Assembly (NCBI GenBank): GCA_037952775.1 | Contig: JBANAY010000004.1 | Span: 5,766,001-5,830,000 of the forward strand | Source of the DNA: Clonostachys chloroleuca | Lineage: Eukaryota > Ascomycota > Sordariomycetes > Hypocreales > Bionectriaceae | Length of the DNA stretch: 64,000 nucleotides | Direction of reading: 5' to 3' | Part shown: positions 31,815 to 43,231 of the stretch, piece by piece | How positions within the stretch are numbered: the stretch's first letter is position 1 | Layout of the letters: the number at the start of each line of letters is the position of its first letter | Made by a program: the position numbers and the translations under genes | The notes under the pieces: generated by a model | Told to the model about the DNA's origin: nothing | Database searches by the model: none | Seen by the model: only the letters and a program-made list of their open reading frames with translations

Positions 31815-34560
31815 CTATAACTCCTCACGATCAAATACACCCCGCTTCATCTTCTCTATATAGTCATGCAAACACGCGTCTCTCATCACACCGGCAGGCG
31901 CCCGGCATCCCGTGAATATCTCAAACTGCGTACAGGCCTGACTATGTAACACTTCAATGGGATCCACCAAAGTCCATCCCGGTGGTTTTTGTTCTCTGAA
32001 TTGCCTCATCAAGTGGGTCTCGGGTGTAAAAAATGATAGCTTTGAAGGAGGCACTGTCAGCAATTTCCATCTCATATTCGTTGAAAAGGATAACGGCAGC
32101 CCGGTACTTACCTCAACAACAACACCCCCAGTAGGGCTAGATATCCAAGAAGGAGGCATTACGAAGGGCGTGGAAATCTGACTCTTTGGATCAGGCGCCT
32201 TGATTGCGCCGATGACAATGCTCGGGGGTTGAAGTCATCTGGCCAGGGATCATCCACAGAACTCAAGGTTGTGATATGGAATCCAGTCGTTGATGTGTGA
32301 TCCCCAAGCCCTCTAGCGGTATCCGGGCTTTTTCGGGTGACAAATTCAGCAAAGGCTTGCTGGAAGTGAGTAGCTAACGTCTTGGCCCGCGATAATGTGC
32401 GGTTGTATATGAAGATGTTTCGCACTCCGAGATATAAAAGGCTATACACAGCCGCACGCGCCATTCCACCCGCTCCTATGACCAAGCCGACTGTTTCTCT
32501 GTTGATCGTGTTGGCAGGGGAGATTGATCTTGAAAGACATGCACAGACGCCCATCCAGTCCGTATTATCTGCGAATAGTCCCGAAACAGGACCAGCCTTG
32601 TGTCTGAACTTCTTCGAGCGGTAGTCACAAGGCGCAGGATAGCCCTCTTGACCCTGCCGACGGATCGGGAGAATGGTATTGGCCGCTCCAATCATCTCGA
32701 CCGAGGGGCTCTGATGATGTACGTAGCGTAGTATATCCTTTTTAAAAGGCTGGGTGATACTGGCCCCTCCGAAATTCGGGTCACGCCACATCGATGGCAG
32801 ATCATCCAAGACTTCGCTTTCTCGCGTCTCGTAGCTATGCCTCATCCCTAGTGCCTTGAATCCCACATTATGCATGGCAGGCGACATACTGTGACTGGCG
32901 GAGCCACCAAACACGTAAAATCGCAAAGGGTCAACCATGTTAAGCGTGAAGAGCGTGGACCACTTTATCTTGATGGGTACATCCCAGGAGCCATTGTCTT
33001 CGTCGTCGATCGACACCGGACTTAGTATCGGATTGCAGATTTGCGAAAGGCGTCCCGTTCGGCCCATGTTGTAGGCAACCAAAGGGGCGACTCCAGTATC
33101 TGATGCGATTTTAGCAATGAACGCGAGGCAATGGTAGTCTTCCTCGGCGGATTGACCCTGTTTGATGATCCGGGTGACGCCGCAGCCTAAGCGAACCAAG
33201 CGCGTGTAGCGGTCGAAGGGTACCGAAGACGACCAGAACCCTTCGTCCTTCTCCAAATGCTCGTAGTGTCCGACAATGGTAGTGTGTCCACTGTGGCGGC
33301 AAATGTCCGTGATAAACCTATCCCCTGTCCGCCAGTCGACTGTCAAGTATTCCGGAGCTAGCCGCAACCCACGATACAAGGCTTCGAGATATGCATCCCA
33401 ACCCCGCTGGTTCTTGGGCTGGGAGTCTGGCTCCAGCTCAATGTGGTAGAATACAGGAACCTGCAAATAACGGCGAATTTCGGCAACGATGCGTGCTATT
33501 TGGGCAACCTGGTAGTCGTCCGGGCCAGCAGATTGCCATATGTCATTGATGATTTCCACGGCATCTGCTCCAACGTTCAGACATGAGATGTCTTTATAAC
33601 CTCCTGACAGTCGTACGCGCATCATTGTTGAATAAATCCGATGCTGCGGAAGGCGTGGGTACAACGTTGGAAAGATAGTATGGGAGAGGGAAGATGCCTC
33701 GTAACCCAAGGCGGATGCGAGAAAGCTTGCCAGTGAAGCCTGTGTTCTCTGCAGTGCTTGCATTTGTCTTCTAGATAGATTGCGGAAAGGGAACGCTTCT
33801 GCCAGGCTTGTCTCACCCGAAGAGTGGTGAAGGTCATCTTTCCATCGCTCTGGGAGGTTGAAAAAGTCGTAGTTCGAGAGTTGATAACATGTCGTGAGAA
33901 GCTCTTGCATCCACTTTGGGGGGCCTCCATGGCTCTCATTTGCTTCTTTGTTTGCTACGGGGTCCGTGGGATTCGCATCCGTATATTCCTTGCAGCTCCG
34001 AACGTAGATTACGGGGTGGGTTTTGGCGAATTCTCTTGTAAATTCGCGACAGCCTCTTGTTGCCAGAATGGGCCCGCAGGCGATAACATGGCCTGTACCA
34101 TATTGAGAAAGAACGGCCTTTGTCCACTCGAGTTGGCGGTCTCGATTAGAGTTGCCGTCGTGATTGCTTTTGCGCTTCAAAGGATTGCTGGCAATTTGCG
34201 ATGTTTTAACAAGACGTGTATATTCGTCTGCATCAATCACTCGGCGACCCAGGAGCAAACCCGCGAGAACCGCCAGGCTGGACTTTCCAGTATTTCGTGG
34301 ACCGGTAAAAACGATTGTTGCGTCTCGTTCGATGTTGGGGCGTTGGCATTGCGTCGTTTGGTCAATCGGCGGTAAACTGGCATTCTCGCTGCTCAGATCA
34401 GGCGGGGGGTTCGGTTCCCGACTCGAAGGTATACTCTTTTGGAAACGTCAGCGGCGCAAGTCGCCCCAGGGGTCAAGATCGATCATCTTGCATTTGGGTA
34501 CCATACGTTGGGTATCGCCGCGAGCGCGACTCGGTCTGACGTTGGCAAACTCGTCTCCAT
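31815..34560 (-). pseudogene. qutR: Quinate pathway repressor (QutR/qa-1S type), one apparent frameshift
   Basis: Three exons (34560-34507, 34435-32112, 32039-31815) would give 867 aa. Homologous to the three C-terminal domains of AROM: a shikimate-kinase-like domain with P-loop FTGPRNTGKSSLAVLAG, a dehydroquinase-like domain (YHIELEPDSQ, TTIVGHYEHLEKDE, GVTRIIKQGQ) and a shikimate-dehydrogenase-like domain (HSMSPAMHNVGFKALG, ASITQPFKKDI, FADNTDWMGVCACL, VIGAGGMARAAVYSL). QutR binds the quinate activator and keeps the pathway off without inducer. Reading breaks at a run of five C (minus strand, 32228-32224): one more C restores PPSIVIGAIKAPDPKSQ through to SPTGGVVVEL and the conserved QKPPGWTLVDPIEVLH tail; as given, the protein ends early with a foreign tail. 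Either a real lesion or a homopolymer error. Divergent from the activator, 483 bp apart, as in known quinate clusters. Confidence 0.85.
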
Positions 34561-35043
34561 AGTCTCATCTCCATCTCTCATCCAAGTCGGCCATTCAAAA
34601 TGCCCACAGCAAATCCACTGCCGACATGTTAAGACTATAAGTGTACTCGAGCCCCTCTAGGTCTGTGTTGTGCTATTGATGGTCTCACCACCAGGGCTTT
34701 GTCGGCTAAGTGAATTGCCGATTAATGGCCAGCAACATGACTCAGCCCAGGCGTTAGACTGCACCTGGCAATTCTCTCCACGCCTTCTCTCCACATTGTC
34801 TCCTCAGCACAGACAATCCAATGTGGTACCCCACGACTCGTGACAACGATCGTCGCGGAGTCGATTCACTCCTCCCCGTACGCCACCGCTCGGCCCCCAA
34901 TCATCCATCATGCGATACTGCGGCGTCTGACCCAGCATTTGTCGATGGAGCAAGGTAGAGCATGATTGCTGTCTACGACTTTGCAAGTTGAGGTAGCACA
35001 GCTATTGTGAGACCACTGCGCTGCCGCAGGGGACCGACCTGCC
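34561..35043. other. Divergent promoter region of repressor and activator genes
   Basis: 483 bp between the start codons of the repressor-like and activator-like genes. Both promoters must lie here. I looked for the palindromic QA-1F/QUTA site (GGRTAA..TTATCC type) and did not find a convincing copy. Confidence 0.5.
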
Positions 35044-37259
35044 ATGAGCAACCACAGTGAAGACGATAACCCGGCTCCGCGAAAGCGGCAACGCGTCGCC
35101 AAAGCTTGCAATCGGTGCAGACACTCCAAGCTCAGATGCGATGGCGTCAGGCCGTCGTGTCAGAAATGCCTGGCAGCCAAACGGAACTGCTCCTATGGCG
35201 CCCCATTGAAGAAACGGGGTCTCAGGACAGGCTACGTACGGGCTCTTGAATGCCTATGGGGTTTGACTTTCTCGTCCATCCAAGGCAGCGCCGACACGGT
35301 GCAGCAATTGATTCTTTCCAGGCCGGGGTGGTCATCCTGGGTTCGGGACGACGTCGACGATTCGCAAGGGGAGAATGATCCGATATCGACCTGGAGAACA
35401 AGCGGCATTCCGCAAATCATCGACTCGCTGTTGGCACCCGATGGCGAGAAAGAGGGCGGCGGACTTGGGCTCCCTGCAGATTCCGAGGAGCCATCCGTCG
35501 AGAGTCTATCATGGGGACCGCAGTCGATACAAGTTGTTCCGCAAATGCTGACCCAATCCGACATCCCTGGCGAACAAAGTCACTCGGGCGGCCATGAAGT
35601 AGAAAATGGGGACATTGGCCCCGAGCAACCAAGAACAACGTCTCCAAGCTCCTTTCGTTCTGCCCCTGCTGGAACCCTGCACTCAATGGGTCTATCGAAC
35701 GCGTCCGCACAACCCTCTGTGCAACGCCCAGATCTTCCTCGCAATGCACAGGCACTATTGCATCAGTTCTTCTCGTCGACACATCCCTGGATTCCTATAT
35801 TCCACCGACATACGGTACTTCGAACTCTCTTCCAGTATCGGCAACAGAGTGCCAATACCGAAGACCCATCAAGCTGGAGGACTGGAGAGAACGCACTTCT
35901 CTGGGCGATTCTTGCACATGCGACGATCGGCGAATCTGTGTCGAAGAGTACGAGCACTTCGTTGACTCAGTGCATGCCTGATTTCCCCCATTCTAGATAT
36001 CGCATCGCTCGAAACATGATGCTGGGCGAAGATGAGGATCAATACACAGCTAGCCACGTGCAAGCCCTATTAGCTCTTGCGCTTGTGCAATATTCCTTCC
36101 GTGAATGGTCGAGAGCTGGTCTGATGATCGGTCAAGCAGTGCTCGTTGCTAGACATATCGGTCTCGATCAATCGTTCCTAACTACTGAAGTGCAACAGCG
36201 CACCTGGCTGGGTTGCTTTGCCCTCGATACCTTAATCTCGCTACACACTGGGCAGCGGCCCCTGTTACCGTCATGTCAAATTAGAGACTTGCTTCCACTG
36301 AACGCGACAAGCAGCGAGGAATGGGAACCTTGGGATCTCCAACACGCGCGACTTCCAGAGGTCGACTTCCAGCTGGCTGAATATGAGGAGCCAACGTACA
36401 CTACTAGTGTCTTCTCGCTGCAATTAGAGGTCCTCTGTATGATCAATGAATGGATCTGCTCGAAACCTGATGAAGATTCACTGGAAGTAAATAAAGCGGC
36501 CTTCTTGTGGTGGGAAAAGAGGCTACCTCTGCATATCAAAGCATATCAGAACACACATCATGAGCACCCAACAACACCATTGAACGTTACGCAACTACAA
36601 GTGTTGCAAGCCTTTTTGTGTGCACGCCTGTGGCATTCGCAAGCATTGGACTGGTCAGAGGACCTACGCAGAGTATGGCTCGTTGCGCTTGAGTCGATGC
36701 AACGACTCCTGAAGATATTCCACGGGGCCGTTCTCCCACCGTCGTGTAACTTGATTCGATCCGTGTCACTGCCAGGCTCGCAGTCCGAATCGATGTCCTT
36801 TCAAGCTTTGGTCCAACACCTAAGAGCTGATGCCGGGCCGGAGGGACCTATGATCAACGAAGGCCCATATTCTACTGGGGAACTTAAGAAACTAGATGAC
36901 TTATTGGTAAGTCCAATTATGTAGCATTTTCAACTTCTGAGCTACCCTGACTAACTTTGCAGACCATGAGCACCCTCGTCCAGGCAGATGGCGAAGCTTT
37001 AACATCCTATTCACTAGACCCACGCATACAACAAAACTTCACTTCATTCATGGGAGCTTCACAATCTTTTGCTCAACCGACAGTGTCAAATCTTATGCTT
37101 AATCAAATGGATCTTCAAGATCTGGATAGCACAACTACAATGTTTATGAACCAGGCAGAAGGGACCGATCGCTCTGAAGACGTGCCCTTTGGCTTCTTGA
37201 GTAGTTTGGAAGCAGTTGATATGTCAATCCCCCCTCTCTCCGGCTTCCCTCGGCCATGA
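35044..37259 (+). CDS. Zn(II)2Cys6 transcription activator, quinate activator (QutA/qa-1F)-like
   Basis: Two exons (35044-36906, 36963-37259) close to 719 aa. The binuclear zinc cluster is complete: Cys22, 25, 32, 39, 42 and 49 in ACNRCRHSKLRCDG and RPSCQKCLAAKRNCSY. It is followed by PLKKRGLRTGYVRALE, the linker/dimerisation pattern shared by QutA and relatives. The middle homology region spans about 230-450 (NAQALLHQFFSSTHPWIPIF, ALLALALVQYSFREWSRAG, ARHIGLDQSF, RTWLGCFALDTLISLHTG). The C-terminus is acidic and Met/Gln-rich, suitable for activation. Position next to the repressor gene supports a quinate-pathway activator that binds DNA in the nucleus when inducer releases the repressor. The exact orthology should be confirmed by phylogeny. 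Confidence 0.87.
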
Positions 37260-37741
37260 TTCTCAAGAGGACTGCGCTAATACTTGTGCCGTCATAGTGA
37301 TGAGCGCGATCAATTCCAGAAAAACTTGGGATTCACTCTTTGACGTGTGATAGAAGGCGGACTGATATTATTTGAGCTTGGGCCGCCTAAACAGCTACCC
37401 TAGAACCTCTTACCTTTGATCACGATTCTAACCACGAGATAGAGGAATCCAAGCTTCTACAAACCACTGCTCTTAACCTTGCCATATGTGATAGTGTTGG
37501 TAGTTCCGTGCACTCTAGTAACATGTGACGGTTCGGCGACTTACACCGGACTAGTATTTATACAGAATTTAAGAATCTGATTATCCTACTCAGAATAATT
37601 CTAATTAGTTTGACATATACTATTAGTCTCTCCTAGACCCTATCCGGTGTAGATCGCCAAGTCGTCACACCCTCCAGCAACGAAATCCAGAAGCCGTCCG
37701 GGAGAAAGAAGGCTTCACGGCTGTAACTGTACATCCATAAG
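37260..37741. other. Convergent intergenic region with a MITE-like element
   Basis: 482 bp between the 3' ends of the activator and transporter genes. The stretch 37525-37668 is an AT-rich insertion with inverted ends, listed separately. No gene. Confidence 0.5.
37525..37668. mobile_element. MITE-like element with 26-bp terminal inverted repeats
   Basis: The left end (37525-37550, starting GTGACGGTTCGGCGAC) and the right end (37643-37668, ending AGTCGTCAC) are inverted copies matching at about 21 of 26 positions. All mismatches are transitions. The 92 bp between them are strongly AT-rich and non-coding. This is the form of a small non-autonomous DNA transposon, possibly mutated by RIP. I see no certain target-site duplication. 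It sits in the gap between two convergent genes, which is a typical place for such elements. Confidence 0.65.
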
Positions 37742-39479
37742 TTACATCTTGGGCGACTCAACGTGTTGAACGTCTATATCTTTAATGAGTTCTCCGCCTT
37801 CACTAGGCATTTGCTCCACATCGACTGCGAGACCTGCGATAAGATTGCCTTTCTTATCAAAATGCCTTTCCATGGTCTGGCTTCGCTTGATGGCATCAAA
37901 GATATTCTTAGAACCGGTAAAGATCAGATCGATCTCCTCCAGGGAACGTCCCCAAGTCTCGGGGAAGAGGAAATAGATGATTGGTAGGCCAAGGAAATTG
38001 AAGGATGCGAAGATCAGATAGGTTCTCCAACCAATATTGGTAAAAGCAACCGGAGTAGTCATGACGATCACAAAGTTGCGATCCAATTCGAAGATGTCGC
38101 CAAAGCATTGGCCTGAGCCCGGACAGGCAGCGCCACGACTTCGGCAGCGAGAAGCCAGCTGATTTGGGCGTAAGCTAGGCCAAAGAAGGTGTTGAATACG
38201 AAGAGGAAAACAGCTGCTCCAATTCCTGCCTGGGTCCCACCAATCTTAGTGCAGATAGCTAGGACGACCATCGACAAACACATACCGGTCGAGGAAAACA
38301 ACAAAAGGGGGCGACGGCCGAAATTTTTGACAAGCGGCACCGAAAACACAGATGCAAGGAAGTATTGGGTTCCGTTGCAAGCGGCGAGAATGCGAGAGAG
38401 AAAGGGTGATAGGCCAATTTCGTTTTCGTAAATGGAGGCAGCGTAGAATGTAATAATGTTGATACCGCTCAGCTGGCTCAGCACATGGACAGCAACGGCA
38501 ATGAAGGTTCTGGTACGTTTCTTCAAATGGCCTTGGCTTAACATTGCCATGAAATTCTTGTTGGTATCGACATGGACGGTCTTGTAAATGGCGCTTAGCT
38601 GCTCGCTAACCAGAGGGTCGTTACGAGGTAAATCGTAAAGTGCGCTGATGGTGGCAGCAGCCTCCTCTTGCTTGTCTTTCAACATAAGCCAGCGGGGTGA
38701 TTCGGGCAGGAACATGATGCTGGCGATAATAAACAGCGAAAAGACAAGTTGGAAAGCGATTGGGAACCTCCATGCGACTTGGCTGGGCTCTGCGTAGGAA
38801 AGACCAAAGTCAAGCCAGTAGCTGACCATGACACCCGCGATGACGAGAGATGTTTGGAAGGCCATAACCGGCCCGCGACGATGAGGCTGGAGGCATTCTG
38901 CCTGCCAGATAGGAACGGTGGCAGTATTGAGACCGGTACCAAAGCCGCAGATAACACGGCCGACAACGAATTGAGGAAGCTCATATCCTGAGAATTGTAA
39001 AATTGCACCGATAGTCACAAGAATGCATCCGAGCAGAATCGTCTTTCTGCGGCCAAGCCTGTCTCCGATAAAAGCGGCAAGCAAAGCGCCGCAAAAACAA
39101 CCAAGGTTGTAGGAGGAGATCGCGATTCCTGAGGAAAGTTAGCGTCTATGCATTATTCTACCCAGCCGTTGTTATACTAACCCTGAGTCGTCGACATTGT
39201 AGATCTGGCAGATGCGCTCAGACCTTCAAAGCAGGCCTTGGTAGTGCAAATCTCCGGAAAGACCTTCGTAAAGGATGGCAAGGTCAACAAGCCTCCCATT
39301 ACACCTTGATCATAACCAAAAAGTCTATGTTGGTGCATAAATTAGTATTCCAGCGGTCTGATTGTAGAGCTATTGACGGTCGTTACCTACAAAAACTCGA
39401 AACCGGCCACGAAGATCACCAGCCAGTTCAGTCGCTCGCCACGAAGGCCGAGGAAGGAATATTCCGTCCCTTCAGACAT
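37742..39479 (-). pseudogene. MFS sugar/quinate-type transporter, one apparent frameshift
   Basis: Three exons (39479-39391, 39324-39182, 39128-37742) would encode 539 aa of the sugar porter family: LLFGYDQGVMGGLLTLPSF, GDRLGRRKTILLGC with the RxGRR loop, VVGRVICGFGTGLNTATVP, PESPRWLMLKDKQEEA and LPETWGRSLEEID-like FPETWGRSLEEIDLIF. Fungal members carry hexoses, xylose or quinate; the place in the quinate region suggests QutD-like quinate uptake at the plasma membrane. The frame breaks after ALATSSNW at 38076-38078: one added base (an A in GCAAC) restores IANFVIVMTTPVAFTNIGW and the last membrane segments. As given, the protein loses its last two helices and tail. Either a true lesion or a sequence error. 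Confidence 0.85.
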
Positions 39480-40573
39480 CTTGGACTGCTTGCTTAGAAA
39501 GTGATGAGAAAGGGAAAAGAAAGTAGGCAGTTCCCTGGGATAATTCTGATTCTGAGAGTTGAGGAGCTTGTATCGAGGAGCAGTCGAGAAATTGAGAGCT
39601 GGGGAATGCCTATTCATGTAAGGATGGAAATATCTTCCCCGCCCTCTCTCCAAACGGAGTCTAAGGGGTTATGGGTCCTCTCCCCAGACTATGCGCACAT
39701 TAGCCTTCCACAACCCAAAGTGTTTGGCTCTCGCTCCCCCGGCTTAGACTCCGATAGACTTTACCCGATCACCTTCACGACTCCTTGCAGGGACGCTGTG
39801 GGGAGAGTTGGGTGTCTATTCGTACTCGGCGTTTCAAACGCAGGATTCGAATTCGAGGGAGGCGTTCTGTTAAGCGCATGCGGATAGCAGCCGTTTGTTT
39901 GCGCAGTCTGGAACCAATCACTTCTGGGTGCACGCATACGCGACGGGATTGGTTGGCAATGCAGCAACTGTATATGTCATCGCCTTCATCAACTTCCAGT
40001 AGTCCTCCTCACTAATGTGAAATTTGAAAGACGCCTTGTGGAATTGTGTTGATTGTTTTGGTACATGGGGATCAGGAGCACATCAGACGGATATTACCTG
40101 AGCCGAGCGTAGTCTCATGGTTTGATTGCAGCTAAGAGAAGAGACCCTAATAATCGCAGCTGAAGAATGAATGGGCCTAGAACACGGCTACCGAGAAAGA
40201 TGATTACTTTCGACTACCTACTTGGAATGTACCCAGGCTGGTCTAGAAGCTATAGTGTAAGACGCTGATTGTCTTGATCTCTCGACAACAAACTCTCTTC
40301 CTCTGCTCGTATTGACACCAGGTAACTGCAACGCTAGAGGCAACGGACGCAAATTTGAGTCCTGAAGGAGATGAACGGAAATGAACTCATCATGCGGAAA
40401 CGGTTATGGATCGGCCTAATTCTCAAAATTGGAAATGCTTGCCCAAGATCAAGTCATGAGCACTTGAGAGAGATCAGTAGAAGGACGAGATGCATAAACA
40501 AAGGAAACGACGGGCGCGCTCCAGGCCCTACACGCGTATCAATTGTTAGACATTTATATTCCTATGATCTTAA
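39480..40573. other. Intergenic region
   Basis: About 1.1 kb between the transporter start and the 3' end of the dehydratase pseudogene. It holds the transporter promoter. Small ORFs (for example 39501-39887 plus) show no family resemblance. Confidence 0.45.
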
Positions 40574-41607
40574 TCATTCTAGTCTAAGCCTCGCCACAAA
40601 ACCCATGGTTAATCGGAATTGTCTGATCCTGGAGCAGTTTGTGAATTCGCGACCAAGATTTAACCCCCTCTCGGCCCAGACCGCGGGTCCGAAGGACTCT
40701 TTGTACATGTCTCTATGGAACGTTTCCATGCTCACCCAACCCCTCAATTCAGTTTCCAAAAAGCCACGCCTGTAAAATTTCTTTGAGCGGAAAATATGCC
40801 CCTTCCTCGGCCTCTAGTGGGAAAACACGTCCGTACAAGCACCATGAGAAGGTTGCTTCGTCGTCTTCCTTGTACGCAGGGTGCCCTGGTAAAATGGGAG
40901 GATCCATTTTCTCACCATCGCTTAGTTGAACATATATAATCTTTTTCTTCGGACATGTTTTGCGAAATCGGTCGATCGTGTCTCGTAATGCTGAGGCTCC
41001 ACCGGGACGAATACCTGATGGGGTTCTGGGGTCGGCCCAGACTCTTGCCAGAACGTGGTAAGTGTCTATACAAAGACCGAAGTTGGGACGGTTCACGAGG
41101 TTTACCACTCGAAGAGACTCCTCCCAGTCAGCAACGTGCAATCCCCATGCGAGAGCTTCGTATGCAATGGAGATAGGTGGGTTTTGTTCCGTACCAAGGT
41201 CGGCAAGGGCCTGGAAGTCTCCAATGATAATCGCTTCATCACCATCGGCGCCTTTGGTGAAGGTACTTGGTGTCTGGATAACCGTGCATTCAAACTCTAG
41301 ACACACAGCCATCCATTCCTTGGCTCGACCATCGAACCGCTCCGATAGCGGGGTGGTTGGGTGACTTCGAAGTGGTCAAAGGGGCCAATAGCGAAGACCT
41401 CGATGTCTGCCAACCTGCAAAGGTTGGCTACATCCCTGACGGACTCAGTCAAGGTCTTTGAATGGCGCTCGGCGTAGTTGCCCAGGCCGATCATGTTCAG
41501 CTCCAACCCTTTTATACCCGCATCTTTTGCAGCTCAATCTTCCGTTCAAGGGTATGCGATGCATGCCAACCCATGGAAATAGTGCAAATACCTAGTTTTG
41601 GAACCAT
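40574..41607 (-). pseudogene. 3-dehydroshikimate dehydratase-like, three frameshifts
   Basis: Starting at ATG 41607, the minus strand encodes a sugar-phosphate-isomerase/epimerase TIM-barrel protein of the 3-dehydroshikimate dehydratase family: PKLGICTISMGWHASHTLER, ELNMIGLGNYAERHSKT, FAIGPFDHFE, AVCLEFECTVIQTPS, ISIAYEALAWGLHVADWEE, NRPNFGLCIDTYHVLAR, IIYVQLSDGEKMDPP and GWVSMETFHRDM. Three single-base changes break it: within the A-run at 41525-41528 (base missing), at about 41364-41366 (base missing) and at 40756-40757 (base extra). The order and content otherwise match a full-length enzyme of about 340 residues, and it is a diverged paralogue of the intact gene at 44978-45991. Three independent breaks make loss of function likely. 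Confidence 0.85.
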
Positions 41608-42057
41608 TGCGCGGAATTCTGTATTCTTGACTTGTTCAGAAAAAAATGTCGTAATACTATTATAACGGACTTGTGACATGTACAGAAACAAGACGAAGAG
41701 AGTGTTGAGTATGAATGCAACACGTTTAGGTAGCTTTGGAGCTTGCTTCCACAGCCCATGCCCCTTCTTCGCCCACGCTGCCCCACAAACGAACTCACAT
41801 GCAACCAAATCCGATATTCAGTCTAATCGGATCTTAACTTTGCCGACATCTCGACGTGCAACACCTGGATAAAACTGAACCGAAGCGGGGAGAGCTCAAT
41901 CAAATATGGGTATATCTCAGACACATGCGCATATCTGATCATGAATGTAAATTCAATCACACATAACTGGTCTCAAGATTGCGAGAGTCTTTGAAGGACC
42001 ATTCTGATCAGCAAAGAGGCTTTTACAAGGGTCACTGGTTGCGTGACGCCCGCCACG
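41608..42057. other. Divergent intergenic region
   Basis: 450 bp between the broken dehydratase and the SDR gene. No further feature seen. Confidence 0.45.
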
Positions 42058-42974
42058 ATGTCGCCAAATGTCCTGGAAAGGTTCTCCCTGGCCAATAAAA
42101 TCGTCGCTTTGACTGGTGCGACTGGCGGCATAGGCAGGGAGATGGCCATTGCCTTGGCTGAAGCAGGAGCAGATATTGTCTCCTTCGAACTACCAAACGA
42201 TCCCCTGGCGAAAGAACTTCACACACTCGTTACCGAAATGGGTCGCCGTCTAAGTAGATTTGAGTGTAACGTCCGAGAACCAGCCTCTATAGAGGCCGCC
42301 TTCTCAGCATTATGGAAGTCTGCCGTTATTCCTGACGTGCTGATCAACGTCGCTGGAATCACATGCCAAAAGTCGATTGAGGATACCACCGCCGGGGATA
42401 TCGATGCAGTCAGTAGCATACCTAGCTTCGTAAGTATACTGGCTTGCCTAGTCATGGAGACTAACAATCCTCGTTGTGCCTTGAAGGTAATGGGCATCAA
42501 CTTTAGGGGCACCTTCTTGATGTCACAGATGTTTGGACGGAAAATCATTGAGCTAGGTCGCAAAGGCAAAATCATCAATTTCGGATCGATGGCCGCCCAG
42601 CTAGTACAGACTGACATCGCCGTCTACGCCAGCAGCAAGGCTGCCATTCATGCCCTCACGCGAGCGTTCAGTAATGAGTGGGCCGGCAAGGGTGTTACAT
42701 GCAACGCTATCTCTCCAGGGTCGGTCGGATTGTGCAACCCGTTAAAACCCAAGCCTTATGACTGACAATATTTCATAGATTTGTACATGCTGGGATGTGC
42801 ACAAGCTTGTTCAATGATAGAGAATTCGAGCGCAAAATTGAGGAAAGGACGTCACTCGGCCGATGGGAATACCCCGATGATCTCAAGGGTCTTTTGATCT
42901 ATCTCGCCAGCTCAGCGAGCGATTTTATGACTGGAGAGAGTGTTATTATTGATGGCGGTGTCATCGGAAGATAG
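42058..42974 (+). CDS. Short-chain dehydrogenase/reductase (classical SDR)
   Basis: Three exons (42058-42408, 42487-42719, 42779-42974) close to 259 aa. The cofactor loop TGATGGIG (19-26), the NVAG motif (LINVAGITCQKS), the catalytic Ser and YxxxK (INFGSMAAQL, AVYASSKAAIHALTRAFSNE) and the C-terminal DGGVIGR are all present, so a functional enzyme is expected. It resembles sugar/polyol or gluconate 5-dehydrogenase-like SDRs; the substrate is unknown. The acidic residue in VSFELP after the second strand suggests NAD rather than NADP preference. In the quinate region it could act on a hydroaromatic alcohol, which is inference. A run of 27 A follows the stop by 20 bp. Confidence 0.88.
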
Positions 42975-42994
42975 AGAATAGGTATACCCAAAGC

Positions 42995-43021
42995 AAAAAA
43001 AAAAAAAAAAAAAAAAAAAAA
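42995..43021 (+). repeat. 27-nt poly(A) run
   Basis: An uninterrupted A-run begins 20 bp after the SDR stop codon. The SDR gene has two spliceable introns, so this is not the tail of a retrocopy of that gene. It is a simple homopolymer and a likely place for length errors. Confidence 0.9.
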
Positions 43022-43231
43022 TAGCTAGTCGCTTCAGCGGTCTGCCAGTGCGATGAAGAACTCGGGAAAGGATGACGAGCTTCACTGCAACGCGAAGAAA
43101 TGGCTTGAGGGGGAGGCAATTGAGATTTAGATAGGTTTGAAACGAGTACAATAGACATTTGATGTGCTTTGGGTCGTGACTCCTATTGAATCCTATTGAG
43201 GCATTCCTAGGCTATTTTCAACGTTTACAAA

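Noticed and set aside
34561..35043. Quinate activator binding palindrome between repressor and activator
   Set aside because: No sequence close to the known GGRTAA..TTATCC pattern was found by eye on either strand.
42995..43021. Poly(A) run as the mark of a retrocopied SDR gene
   Set aside because: The adjacent SDR gene keeps two introns with proper splice sites, so it did not come through an mRNA.
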